NCBI GenBank assembly: GCA_028704435.1 | Contig: JAQWFL010000005.1 | Location: forward strand, 1-64,000 | Direction: 5' to 3' | Source of the DNA: Anaerostipes sp. | GTDB lineage: Bacteria > Bacillota > Clostridia > Lachnospirales > Lachnospiraceae | Length of the DNA: 64,000 nt | Shown here: in pieces, positions 54,402 to 63,207 of the stretch | Numbering within the stretch: position 1 is the stretch's first letter | Layout: every line of letters begins with the position of its first letter | Translations under genes and position numbers: made by a program | Notes under the pieces: generated by a model | What the model saw: only the letters and a program-made list of their open reading frames with translations | Told to the model about the DNA's origin: nothing | The model's database searches: none

Positions 54402-54455
54402 GATGTTAAAAATATAATAACATCCATTGACAAAACAGTCAAGAGATGATATTCT
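54402..54455. promoter_or_regulatory. Overlapping divergent promoters and operator of the sirtuin-NAD operon
   Basis: Plus strand: TTGACA 54427-54432, 17 bp, TATTCT 54450-54455, towards the sirtuins. Minus strand: TTGACT (54442-54437), 17 bp, TATTAT (54419-54414), towards rrf2. The two -35 boxes form TTGAC-N6-GTCAA. A perfect dyad GATGTTA-N9-TAACATC (54402-54424) covers the minus -10. Its spacing equals that of the TGTAA-N9-TTACA sites upstream. Confidence 0.65.
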
Positions 54456-54500
54456 TCATAGAAGTAAATATAATAATAACAACAAAAAAGAGGTACAATC

Positions 54501-55355
54501 ATGAAATATGAAAAGAAAATAGAAGAGCTGATAACAAGAATCAATGAAGCAGATGCAATTATAATTGGTGCAGGCTCGGGAATGTCTGCTGCAGCCGGAT
54601 TTCGATTCTATTATGAAAGAGATGAAATGTTTGTAGAACATTTTGGAGAGTTTGAGAAAAAATATCATTATCATAATGCCTTTGATGCTGGTTATTACCG
54701 ATATCGTACATCAGAGGAACGATGGGCGTTGTATTCAAGAATGATTTGCACGATTCTTGATGCGGAGACAGGTGAACCTTACAGGGATTTGGATAAGATT
54801 CTGAAGGATAAGTGCTTTCATATTTTGACAACAAATCAGGATACACAATTTACGCACATTTATCCAGATGAAAAAATTAGTGCAATACAGGGTGATTGGA
54901 GATATTTGCAGTGTAGTAGAAGATGCCATGATCAGATATATCCATCATCTGAGATTATGCATAAAATGAATGAAAATATCAATGAAGAGCTTGCAATACC
55001 AACAGAATTGATTCCACGTTGTCCAAAATGTGGTGCAGAAATGGAACCATGGATTCGCTCATATGTATTCCTGGAAGGAAAGAAATATCAGGAAGAACAT
55101 GAAAAGTGGCAGCAATTTGTCGTTGATCATCAGAATGATAATATTCTTTTTCTGGAGTTAGGCGTTGGACGAATGACACCTATGTTCATACAGGAACCTT
55201 TTTGGAATCTGACCCATCAGTTACCAAATGCATATTATATTACCATTAATCCTAAAGATGCGATTCTTCCAAAAGAACTAAGTAAAAAAGGACTTGCGAT
55301 ACATGATGATATTGCAAAAGTGTTAAAAGAAGTTACAGAAAGGATGGCAGAGTAA
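54501..55355 (+). CDS. SIR2-fold protein 1, class M-like sirtuin
   Basis: A 284-residue sirtuin: the NAD-binding GAGSGMSAAAGF begins at residue 23, the T-x-N-x-D motif is TTNQD (Asn112), and the zinc ribbon is Cys138/Cys142 and Cys174/Cys177. The position of the catalytic His (HG in classical sirtuins) is Gln130 (AIQGDW). Gln here is a known mark of class M sirtuins (SirTM), which ADP-ribosylate proteins rather than deacetylate. There is no macrodomain, GcvH-L or LplA2 gene nearby. First gene of a seven-gene run ending with NAD salvage enzymes. Confidence 0.82.
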   Translation: MKYEKKIEELITRINEADAIIIGAGSGMSAAAGFRFYYERDEMFVEHFGEFEKKYHYHNAFDAGYYRYRTSEERWALYSRMICTILDAETGEPYRDLDKILKDKCFHILTTNQDTQFTHIYPDEKISAIQGDWRYLQCSRRCHDQIYPSSEIMHKMNENINEELAIPTELIPRCPKCGAEMEPWIRSYVFLEGKKYQEEHEKWQQFVVDHQNDNILFLELGVGRMTPMFIQEPFWNLTHQLPNAYYITINPKDAILPKELSKKGLAIHDDIAKVLKEVTERMAE

Positions 55356-56186
55356 ATGGATCAGTATACACAGATTATGAACATCATAAAAGATGCAGAT
55401 GCAATACTAATTGGAGCAAGTAATGGATTTTCCATTTCAGAAGGTCTTCATATATTTGCTGATAATCAGGAATTTGAAACTGTATTTGGAGAATTTAAAC
55501 AAAGATATAGAATTCGAAACATTTTAGATGGAATGTTTGCAAAGTGGCCATCAAAGGAGGTTCATTGGGAGTTCCTTAGCCGATTAATTGATCATTACAG
55601 TATAGGATATACAGGAAGTCCGAACACAGATGCTTTGAAACAGATTATTGGTAACAAACCATATTTTTTCGTGACATCAAATGGAGAGAATCATTTTGAA
55701 CTGGCAGGGTTTGACGCAGATCGAATCTACGAAATAGAAGGAAACTGGAAATATATGGAATGTCAGGAGCATTGCTGTGAACAACTCTATGAAGTGTATC
55801 CGGTGATTGAAGAGATGGTAAAAGCAGATAAAATTGGAAAAGATGCAACGGATTTTATCCCGAAATGTCCTCTTTGTGGAGGGGATATGGAGATTCATAT
55901 GCCACAGCATCATTTCGTGCCCTATGATCAGGAAAAACAGGATCAGTATCAGAAATTTGTAAAGGACTATCATAATAAAAAACTGGTCATTCTGGAACTG
56001 GGGGTTGGCTGGAGAAATCAACTGATAAAAGCTCCATTTATGAGGTTGGCAGCACAGGAACCAGAGGGAACTTATATTACCATCAACAGAGGAGAAATAT
56101 ACATTCCAGAAGAAATCCAGGATAAATCATTTGGATTGGATGGAGATATGACAGAAATACTGAAACAATTGGCAGAAACCATGTAA
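55356..56186 (+). CDS. SIR2-fold protein 2, divergent and possibly inactive
   Basis: A 276-residue paralogue starting directly after gene 1. The zinc cysteines (136, 140 or 141, 171, 174) are kept, but key motifs differ: the NAD loop is GASNGFS, TTNQD has become TSNGE (107-111) and the Gln of the active site is Glu128 (EIEGNW). It may be a pseudo-enzyme that regulates or forms a complex with its paralogues, or it may use another reaction. The reading frame is clean, which argues against simple decay. Confidence 0.8.
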   Translation: MDQYTQIMNIIKDADAILIGASNGFSISEGLHIFADNQEFETVFGEFKQRYRIRNILDGMFAKWPSKEVHWEFLSRLIDHYSIGYTGSPNTDALKQIIGNKPYFFVTSNGENHFELAGFDADRIYEIEGNWKYMECQEHCCEQLYEVYPVIEEMVKADKIGKDATDFIPKCPLCGGDMEIHMPQHHFVPYDQEKQDQYQKFVKDYHNKKLVILELGVGWRNQLIKAPFMRLAAQEPEGTYITINRGEIYIPEEIQDKSFGLDGDMTEILKQLAETM

Positions 56187-56208
56187 AGAGGAATGATTGG
56201 AGAAAAAA

Positions 56209-57180
56209 ATGAGCTTTTATGAAAATATTGTCATGCAGACACAAATGAATTATTCAAGACACTATAGCCGCTATGCTGCAGGAGATACAGTGGTAGAATT
56301 GAGTAAAAAGACACCACTTATTTACGAAGAGCAGATTCAAAAAGTTGCAGATAAAGTGAAAGAAGCAGAGTGTATTATTGTGGGAGGAGCTTCTGGATTA
56401 TCCGCAGCAGGAGGTGGTGATTTCTATTATGAGGACACACCATCTTTTCGTGAGCACTTTGGAAAATATGCAAAAAAATATGGATTCAAGGGAGCCTTCT
56501 CAGGGATGATGTATCGCTTCTCCACACGTGAAGAGTACTGGGGATATCTTGCTACATTTTTAAATGCAACACAGAACGCACCAGTGCGTAAACCTTATCA
56601 GGATTTGGATATGATTTTACAAGGAAAGGATTTTCATATTCTTACAACAAATCAGGATACTCAATTTGTAAAGATGTATCCTGAGGACAAAGTCAGTGAA
56701 ATTCAAGGAGACCATCGCTTTTTCCAATGCTCGAACTGTTGTACAGATGATACGTGGGATGCTATTTTACCAGTAAAGCAAATGATGGAAGCAATGGGAG
56801 AAAATACAAGTGTGTCAACGGAACTGATTCCTCACTGCCCACATTGTGGAGCAGAAGCTTTTCCATGGGTGCGTGGATATGGCAATTTCCTTCAGGGAAA
56901 AAAGTATGACAATGAATATCAGAAAATCTCAAAATATATTCAGAAAAATATGGATAAGAAAATACTGTTTATTGAATTAGGCGTGGGAAGAATAACGCCA
57001 ATGTTTATTCAGGAACCGTTTTGGTATCTGACAGAAAACATGAAAGATGCGTATTATATCTCCGTAAATGCACAGTATGATTTTCTACCAAAACAAATAG
57101 AAGAAAAAGGAATGTCTATACTGGGGGACATTGCGAAAGTTCTGGAGGCTGTAAAAGACAGAATGAGCGATGAGTATTGA
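56209..57180 (+). CDS. SIR2-fold protein 3, class M-like sirtuin with N-terminal extension
   Basis: 323 residues from ATG 56209 (GGAG 6 bp upstream; the frame is open to TTG 56197). An N-terminal extension of about 40 residues precedes the fold. Motifs: GGASGLSAAGGGDFYY, TTNQD (Asn148), Gln166 (EIQGDH), zinc Cys174, 177/178, 210 and 213. The core closely resembles protein 1, down to the shared GRxTPMFIQEPFW block. It overlaps gene 4 by 11 bp. Confidence 0.82.
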   Translation: MSFYENIVMQTQMNYSRHYSRYAAGDTVVELSKKTPLIYEEQIQKVADKVKEAECIIVGGASGLSAAGGGDFYYEDTPSFREHFGKYAKKYGFKGAFSGMMYRFSTREEYWGYLATFLNATQNAPVRKPYQDLDMILQGKDFHILTTNQDTQFVKMYPEDKVSEIQGDHRFFQCSNCCTDDTWDAILPVKQMMEAMGENTSVSTELIPHCPHCGAEAFPWVRGYGNFLQGKKYDNEYQKISKYIQKNMDKKILFIELGVGRITPMFIQEPFWYLTENMKDAYYISVNAQYDFLPKQIEEKGMSILGDIAKVLEAVKDRMSDEY

Positions 57181-58075
57181 TTTCCTCTATCATATTCCAA
57201 GAGAAAAAGTGAAGCTTTCACAACTGGAGGATGATTTAAATAACAGAAAGATTCAGGAAACAGTACAATTATTATCGGATGCGGATGCAATTCTAATTGG
57301 TGGCGGTTCCGGATTGTCCAGTGCCTGCGGATATGATTATTATCATAATAATGGATTTTTTGAGCAATATTTTTCGGACTATCGTGAGCGATATGGGTTT
57401 GATACTTTGTATTCAGGACTATCGTATGTCTATTCTACACCGGAGGAACAGTGGGACTTTATATCTTATTACATACAGCTTATGGAGAGAGAACATTCGG
57501 GTAAGGCATATCAGCAGCTAAAAGATCTGGTATCCGATAAGGAATATTTTATTTTGACAACAAATGTAGATTCACAATTTTCAAAGATTTTTCCAAAAGA
57601 AAAAATATGGGCATTTCAAGGAGATGTAAGATATTTTCAATGTGTTCAGCCTTGTCATGACCAGGTTTACGATAATAAGATAACTGTTAGAAAATTAAGA
57701 AAACATGTGAAAAATAATGCTGTACCTTCTGAAATGATTCCAAGATGTCCATATTGTGGAAGACAAATGAAGATGTGGATTCGAGAAGAAGGTTTTCTCG
57801 AAGGTGCTATGTGGGAACAACAGAAGGAATTGTATTATCAATTCTTAATCCAAAACAGAGACAAAAGACTTGTGCTCCTGGAATTAGGAGTGGGAGATAT
57901 GACACCAAGTATCATTAAATTTCCTTTTTGGGAAATGACACAGTACCAGAAAAATGTATCCCTTATCAGTATCAATAGCGGAGAAACATCTGCACCAGAA
58001 CATATTAAGGAAAAAACTTTACAGATTCCGATGGATATAGAACTTGTATTTACGAAAATAGGAGATTTGGGATAG
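57170..58075 (+). CDS. SIR2-fold protein 4, class M-like sirtuin
   Basis: 301 residues with an N-terminal extension of about 35 residues. NAD loop GGGSGLSSACGYDYY, TTNVD (Asn132), Gln150 (AFQGDV), zinc Cys158/162 and Cys193/196. It starts inside the end of gene 3, so the two are translationally coupled. pncB follows after 20 bp. Confidence 0.82.
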   Translation: MSIDFLYHIPREKVKLSQLEDDLNNRKIQETVQLLSDADAILIGGGSGLSSACGYDYYHNNGFFEQYFSDYRERYGFDTLYSGLSYVYSTPEEQWDFISYYIQLMEREHSGKAYQQLKDLVSDKEYFILTTNVDSQFSKIFPKEKIWAFQGDVRYFQCVQPCHDQVYDNKITVRKLRKHVKNNAVPSEMIPRCPYCGRQMKMWIREEGFLEGAMWEQQKELYYQFLIQNRDKRLVLLELGVGDMTPSIIKFPFWEMTQYQKNVSLISINSGETSAPEHIKEKTLQIPMDIELVFTKIGDLG

Positions 58076-58095
58076 CATGGAAGGAAGAGAATATT

Positions 58096-59544
58096 ATGAC
58101 ACAATTTGATAAAAGAAATATCAGTATGATGATGGATTTATATGAAATGACCATGGCAAATGGATATTTCAGCAAGGAAAGCAATCAACAAAGGGTTATT
58201 TTTGATGTATTCTACAGGAAAAATCCTGACAATGGAGGGTATGCTATTTTTGCTGGATTGGAGCAGGTGATAGAATATGTGGAAAATCTGCATTTTGATG
58301 AACAGGATATCGAGTATTTTAGATCTATGAATTTATTTTCAGCGGAGTTTTTATGTTATCTGAAAGACTTCCATTTCAGGGGTGACATTTATGCTTTCCC
58401 TGAGGGAACCATCATGTATCCAAATGAACCTATCATCACCGTGATTGCACCGCTAATTGATGCACAACTTATTGAAACAGCTATCCTTACACAAGTGAAT
58501 CATCAGTCCCTGGTTGCAACCAAAGCCCGGCGGATTGTAAAAGCCGCAAATGAAAAAATAGTCAGCGATTTTGGAGCCAGGAGAGCACATAATGTAGATG
58601 CGGCTGTCTATGGAGCAAGAGCTGCTTATATTGGTGGCGTTGTGGGAACGGCAACGGTTATGGCGGGACAGGAGTTTGGAATACCAGTGAATGGAACTAT
58701 GGCACACAGTTGGGTTATGTATTATAAGGATGAATACACAGCATTTCGTAATTATGCAGAAGTATATCCGGATGAGACAGTGCTTCTTGTGGATACCTAT
58801 GATGTGATACATTCCGGCGTTCCAAATGCGATTCGTGTGGCGAAAGAAATTCTGGAACCTATGGGAAAAAGATTGAAGGGGATTCGTTTGGTCTCTGGAG
58901 ATTTGGCATATCTGTCCAAGAAAGTGCGTATCATGCTTGATGAAGCAGGTCTGAATGATTGTAAAATCGTTGCATCGAACAGTTTAGATGAACATACCAT
59001 AAGCTCGATTTTGACCCAGGGCGGATGTATTGACAGCTTTGGAGTAGGAGAACGTCTGATTACAGCCAAAAGTGATCCTGTATTTGGTGCGGTGTATAAG
59101 ATTGCAGCGGTAGACCAGGAGGGAGTATTGGAACCAAGAATTAAAATATCGGAAACAGTTGAAAAGATCACCAATCCAGGGTTAAAACAAGTTTACCGTG
59201 TGTATTGTGAAGGTGGACAGGCGATTGCCGATTTAATAACCAGTGAAAATGAAATCGTGGATATGACACAGCCATTCCGATATATTGATCCTGAAAAACC
59301 ATGGAAAAATCGCTATTTTGAAAACTGTTCTGTAAAAAATCTGCAAAGTCTGGTAGTAGAAGATGGAAAAAGAGTTAGTGAAAAACAAAATCTGAAAGCA
59401 ATTCAACAGTATGTACAAAAACAGTTAGATACAGAGATCTGGCAGGAAGAACAGCGATTTGAAAATCCACATAAACATTATCTGGATATGAGTCCGGCAT
59501 ACTATGAAATGAAAATGAGTTTACTTCACAAGTCCAGAAATTAG
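58096..59544 (+). CDS. pncB: Nicotinate phosphoribosyltransferase
   Basis: It makes nicotinate mononucleotide from nicotinate and PRPP, a step of NAD salvage. The 482-residue length fits the family. Motifs: MMMDLYEMTMANGYF at the start, SDFGARRAHNVDAAVYGARA, and GTMAHSWVM with the phosphorylated His region. GGAAGG precedes ATG 58096. Placed after four sirtuins and before nadE, it would recycle the nicotinamide they release, once deamidated by the fused PncA downstream. Confidence 0.95.
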   Translation: MTQFDKRNISMMMDLYEMTMANGYFSKESNQQRVIFDVFYRKNPDNGGYAIFAGLEQVIEYVENLHFDEQDIEYFRSMNLFSAEFLCYLKDFHFRGDIYAFPEGTIMYPNEPIITVIAPLIDAQLIETAILTQVNHQSLVATKARRIVKAANEKIVSDFGARRAHNVDAAVYGARAAYIGGVVGTATVMAGQEFGIPVNGTMAHSWVMYYKDEYTAFRNYAEVYPDETVLLVDTYDVIHSGVPNAIRVAKEILEPMGKRLKGIRLVSGDLAYLSKKVRIMLDEAGLNDCKIVASNSLDEHTISSILTQGGCIDSFGVGERLITAKSDPVFGAVYKIAAVDQEGVLEPRIKISETVEKITNPGLKQVYRVYCEGGQAIADLITSENEIVDMTQPFRYIDPEKPWKNRYFENCSVKNLQSLVVEDGKRVSEKQNLKAIQQYVQKQLDTEIWQEEQRFENPHKHYLDMSPAYYEMKMSLLHKSRN

Positions 59545-59556
59545 AGGAGAAAAATT

Positions 59557-60351
59557 ATGTTAAAAAATGCCAGACAGGTAAAAGAAGATTTGATCAGATG
59601 GATACAAGGATATTTTGAAGAAAATGGAAAGACATGTAAAGCTGTTATTGGTATATCTGGTGGAAAAGATTCCAGTGTTACAGCAGCCTTGTGCGCTACT
59701 GCACTGGGAAAAGAGCGGGTAATAGGTGTGATGATGCCTAACGGGGAACAAAAAGATCTATCCGATGCACAAAGACTGGTAGAGGTATTAAAAATCAAAA
59801 ATCTGACTGTTAACATAGTTGATGCAGTAAAAGCAATAGAAAAATCAATAGAATCTGAAAGTCAGTTTGAGGAAGTATGTGAAAAGGATAGCCTGTCACA
59901 GGATAGTAAAATCAATCTCCCTGCCCGGATTCGCATGAGCACACTTTATGCAGTTGCACAAAGTGTGTCAGGTGGCGGACGTGTTGCCAATACATGTAAT
60001 AAGTCAGAAGATTATGTGGGATATGCAACAAAATACGGTGATGGAGCAGGTGATTTCAGCCCATTAGCGAACCTGCTTGTAGAAGAAGTCAGACAGATTG
60101 GACTTGAACTTGGGTTGCCGAAGGAACTGGTGGAAAAAATACCAGATGATGGGTTAAGTGGAATCTCGGATGAAGAAAAGTTAGGCTTTTCATATAAGAT
60201 GTTGGATTCCTACATTCAAACTGGATACTGTGAAGATAGGTCGATTAAAGAAAAAATTGACAGGCTTCATACATTAAATCTGCACAAATTAATACCAATG
60301 CCAGCATTTACCTTGAAAAATAAAGTTAACTATACCAAGGAAGGGGAATAG
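59557..60351 (+). CDS. nadE: Ammonia-dependent NAD synthetase
   Basis: It converts nicotinate adenine dinucleotide, ATP and ammonia to NAD+. It is 264 residues, the short form without a glutaminase domain. The PP-loop SGGKDSS lies at 34-40 and ANTCNKSEDYVGYATKYGDG is the family signature. AGGAG precedes ATG 59557; it starts 13 bp after pncB and ends 4 bp before the nicotinamidase fusion. nadD, the missing step between PncB and NadE, is not in the window. Confidence 0.95.
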   Translation: MLKNARQVKEDLIRWIQGYFEENGKTCKAVIGISGGKDSSVTAALCATALGKERVIGVMMPNGEQKDLSDAQRLVEVLKIKNLTVNIVDAVKAIEKSIESESQFEEVCEKDSLSQDSKINLPARIRMSTLYAVAQSVSGGGRVANTCNKSEDYVGYATKYGDGAGDFSPLANLLVEEVRQIGLELGLPKELVEKIPDDGLSGISDEEKLGFSYKMLDSYIQTGYCEDRSIKEKIDRLHTLNLHKLIPMPAFTLKNKVNYTKEGE

Positions 60352-60355
60352 GGAA

Positions 60356-61465
60356 ATGATAAACGAAGAATTGCTTGCAGAGCTTCAAGGCTGGAATTAT
60401 ATAAAGAAAAATCATAATAAATGGGTTGCGCTTATGAATCAGCAAGTGTCGTTCTCTTTGAAAAGTAGTGATATACATACAAAAAATCACTGCACCCGAG
60501 TAATGTTGTATGCATTGCTGATTGCTCACAGAATGGGATTAGGTGTGGATGCTGAAAATGTATTAGGGGGAGCAGCAACATTTCATGATTCAAGACGTCA
60601 GGATGATTGGCTGGATGTAGGGCATGGACAACGGGCAGCTGATTATTATAAAGAATTTTGCACAGGAAGCAGTCTGGAGTTTGATGAAAGAACTTACTAT
60701 ATTATGGCTTATCATGATAGGGATGATAAAATTGGAAAAGAAAAAATAGCAGATCAAAAACTAGATAATGGAGAATTACTATATAATATTTTTAAAGATG
60801 CAGATGCTTTGGATCGTTTTCGTATCGCTTCTAATGCTTTGAATATCAATATGCTTCGAACAGAAACTGCAAAGAAATTAGTGCCATTTGCAAAATATTT
60901 AGTGGAAGAAACACAAGCTATACAGAGAGCAGCAATACCAGACTGTTACCTGATAGTAGTAGATATGCAGAATGATTTTGTGACAGGTTCATTGGGAACG
61001 GATGAGGCAAAACAAATTGTACAGCCTATGGTAAAAAAGATAGAAGGTTATGGGGGAAATGTTTTCTTCACCATTGATTCACATAAAGAAGATTACCTGT
61101 CCACACAGGAAGGAAAGAAGCTTCCAGTAAAACATTGTATTAGTGGAACATGGGGGTGGCAGCCGGTAGATGAAATACAAGCAATGCAACAGAAAAGAAA
61201 TGGGGCTATCTATATGAAACCAACCTTTGGATGTACAAAGTTGGTCAATGATATGATAGCAGCGAATGAACAACAATCCATCAAAGAGATAGAATTAGTG
61301 GGGGTGTGTACTGATATTTGCGTGGTCTCGAATGCGATTATGCTGAAAAATGCCTTGCCAGAGGTATCAGTTTTTGTGGATTCGACCTGTTGTGCAGGAT
61401 CAACACCACAAAAACACCAAGAGGCATTAAATGTTATGGAAAGCTGCCAAATTGGAATAAGGTGA
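60356..61465 (+). CDS. HD-domain/nicotinamidase fusion
   Basis: A 369-residue two-domain protein. Residues 1-190 are an HD phosphohydrolase-like domain with His41/45, FHD at 76-78, His120 and Asp148/150. Residues about 197-369 are an isochorismatase-fold nicotinamidase (PncA) with the triad Asp203 (VVDMQNDF), Lys288 (MKPTFG) and Cys318 (GVCTDICV), and metal ligands Asp241, His243 and His260. PncA deamidates nicotinamide to nicotinate for PncB. The HD partner could cut a nucleotide linked to NAD turnover. It is last in the operon; no clear terminator follows. Confidence 0.87.
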   Translation: MINEELLAELQGWNYIKKNHNKWVALMNQQVSFSLKSSDIHTKNHCTRVMLYALLIAHRMGLGVDAENVLGGAATFHDSRRQDDWLDVGHGQRAADYYKEFCTGSSLEFDERTYYIMAYHDRDDKIGKEKIADQKLDNGELLYNIFKDADALDRFRIASNALNINMLRTETAKKLVPFAKYLVEETQAIQRAAIPDCYLIVVDMQNDFVTGSLGTDEAKQIVQPMVKKIEGYGGNVFFTIDSHKEDYLSTQEGKKLPVKHCISGTWGWQPVDEIQAMQQKRNGAIYMKPTFGCTKLVNDMIAANEQQSIKEIELVGVCTDICVVSNAIMLKNALPEVSVFVDSTCCAGSTPQKHQEALNVMESCQIGIR

Positions 61466-61504
61466 GCTAAAGAAGTATATAGGTTGATTGAACTTATAAA
61501 TATA

Positions 61505-62082
61505 AACTACATAGTAGAGGACGAAAAAGAGATATTAAAAAATATCAATGTAAAGATAGATGATATTGGTATTGCTATACTATAATGAATGAAATTGACC
61601 TTTAATTATTTCATATTGGATGGCTGAAATCCTTTCTGAATCTTTCTAAAATTATTTAATTATAGCAGGTGTGAGTGCATTCAAGAAATTCTTAAGATTG
61701 AAGCTGTGATTATAGCGAAAATGTTATTGATATCATTTGAAGATAATGATAATGGAAAAAAATTACTGGAGAAAGTCTTAGAGATATTAAAATTCATAAA
61801 TCTCATCGAAAAGTATATTTTGATGAAAAAGAGATAAAATTAACATATACGGAATTTGAAATTTTATATCTGCTTGCAAAAAATCCTGGATGTGTATTTA
61901 GTAAGGAACAGATTTATGAAAGTATATGGGATGAACCCTCTATTGGAGATAGCAGTATTGTTATGAGTCATATCCAGAAAATTCGCAAGAAAATAGGAGA
62001 TAATTCCAGTAATCCTACCTACATACAAACCGTTTGGGGTGTGAGATATCGCTTCAACAAAGAAATAAGCAGTAATCTGTAA
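61505..62082 (+). pseudogene. Decayed OmpR-type response regulator
   Basis: A receiver start (VEDEKEILKNIN) is visible near 61515-61580. After stops and a lost middle, a clean frame at 61753-62082 encodes a winged-helix output domain: KLTYTEFEILYLLAKNPGCV, KEQIYESIW, SHIQKIRKKIGD and TVWGVRYRFN. The phospho-acceptor region is gone. VanR-like transfer-element regulators look like this. Confidence 0.7.
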
Positions 62083-62092
62083 AATACGCAGG

Positions 62093-62356
62093 TCACTGCT
62101 TATTTTCATCTGACGTACCTAAGAGATACTCACAAGATACCTGAAAGAAGGCTACAATTGCAACTACCTCATAATCTGGGACAAATCGTGTTCCTTGTTC
62201 AATTCGAAGAATCGTCAAATCACTAAATTCATATCCGGCAAGCTGGAGTTATTCAGCCAGAGCCTTTTGCGATAACTGTCTTGTAGTACGCAATTCTTTT
62301 ACGTGTTCTCCAATGATATTTTTGGAGTCAGTGTCTTTGTTTCAATAGATTTTCAT
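62093..62356 (-). pseudogene. Decayed XRE-family regulator
   Basis: Read on the minus strand: GEHVKELRTTRQLSQKALAE, a stop codon, LQLAGYEFSDLTILRIEQGT, then VPDYEVVAIVAFFQVSCEYL. A GGAGG and ATG (62356) are followed at once by a stop, so the gene is broken twice. It is related to the intact XRE protein at 44728-44967 (shared LQLAGY). Confidence 0.65.
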
Positions 62357-62507
62357 AAAATCCTCCAATATTTCTAAAGATGAAGTGTAAGAGAATAATC
62401 TTGTTGATGGGCAACTAAGCAAAGTTTTCTAATATAAATTTATAATGTTTTACTAATATATTGACAAGTTATTAAGCGGTAACTTAGTAGGAAAAGGATA
62501 ATGATAA

Positions 62508-62625
62508 TTGGAAAAACAGATGGGAACCCAAGAACGTATTTTACAGGAAGCTTAATATTACAAAAGCAGCATTGTATAAGCATTATGTAAGTAAGAGATT
62601 TTTAATCGTATCAGTAATTATGCAA
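62508..62625 (+). pseudogene. Fragment of a TetR-family regulator
   Basis: TTG 62508 begins EKQMGTQERILQEA and then a stop. The next frame gives LNITKAALYKHYVSKRFL, the recognition helix of TetR regulators. About 15-20 residues are missing between them, so a deletion has joined both ends. The gene body is gone. Confidence 0.55.
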
Positions 62626-62626
62626 G

Positions 62627-63207
62627 TGAAGGAAGTATCTCAAGATGGCTATATTACAGGATACTACAATGTGGTTTGCAACGAGTAAAATAACCAAGAG
62701 CAGATTGATTTATCAACTACACTGCAGGACGAAGAGATGCATGTAGTCTTATCGTGGAATGATAAGCCAGCAGATTTGGATTCTCACTTATTTACCCCAA
62801 GGAAATCCTCAGGAAATGAAGTGAAAGATTGTCATATCTGGTTTGGTCGCAAAGATGATTCTTCTAAAAATAGCCTAGATGTAGATGATACCGATGGCTA
62901 TGGACCAGAAACTATAACCATAAAAAATGCAGTTCCAGAAAATATTCCAGGTGTGATTTGAGAAGTCTTTGAAATTCGAAATGGAGAAATCACACCTTGC
63001 CAAAGATACTATACAAATGTGGCAGAATTGAAAGGGTATATGAACCAAAAAGGAGTTCTAAGAGAGAAGTATGGAGAAGGTATATATTCTGAAAATCTAC
63101 AAACTGGTGAATTTAAGAATGTCCCATTCTTTGGTGATACAGGGACGCTTTCTGCAGAGTTCTTTGAAGGGTATGTAGATAAAGTTGAATTTTATTCAGG
63201 CCATTGA
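62627..63207 (+). pseudogene. Remnant of a surface or YfaP/DUF2135-like protein
   Basis: Open pieces encode VSQDGYITGYYNVVCNE, then VLSWNDKPADLDSHLFTP and LDVDDTDGYGPETITIKN, and after an in-frame stop at 62959 VFEIRNGEITPCQRYYTNVA and a further 60 residues. The domain is a beta-sandwich of the DUF2135-like kind found in cell-surface carboxypeptidase-regulatory-like proteins. The frame is broken at least twice. Confidence 0.55.

Noticed and set aside
54501-61465. Macrodomain, GcvH-L or LplA2 partner expected for SirTM
   Set aside because: All frames in and around the operon were checked by eye; none of these families is present.
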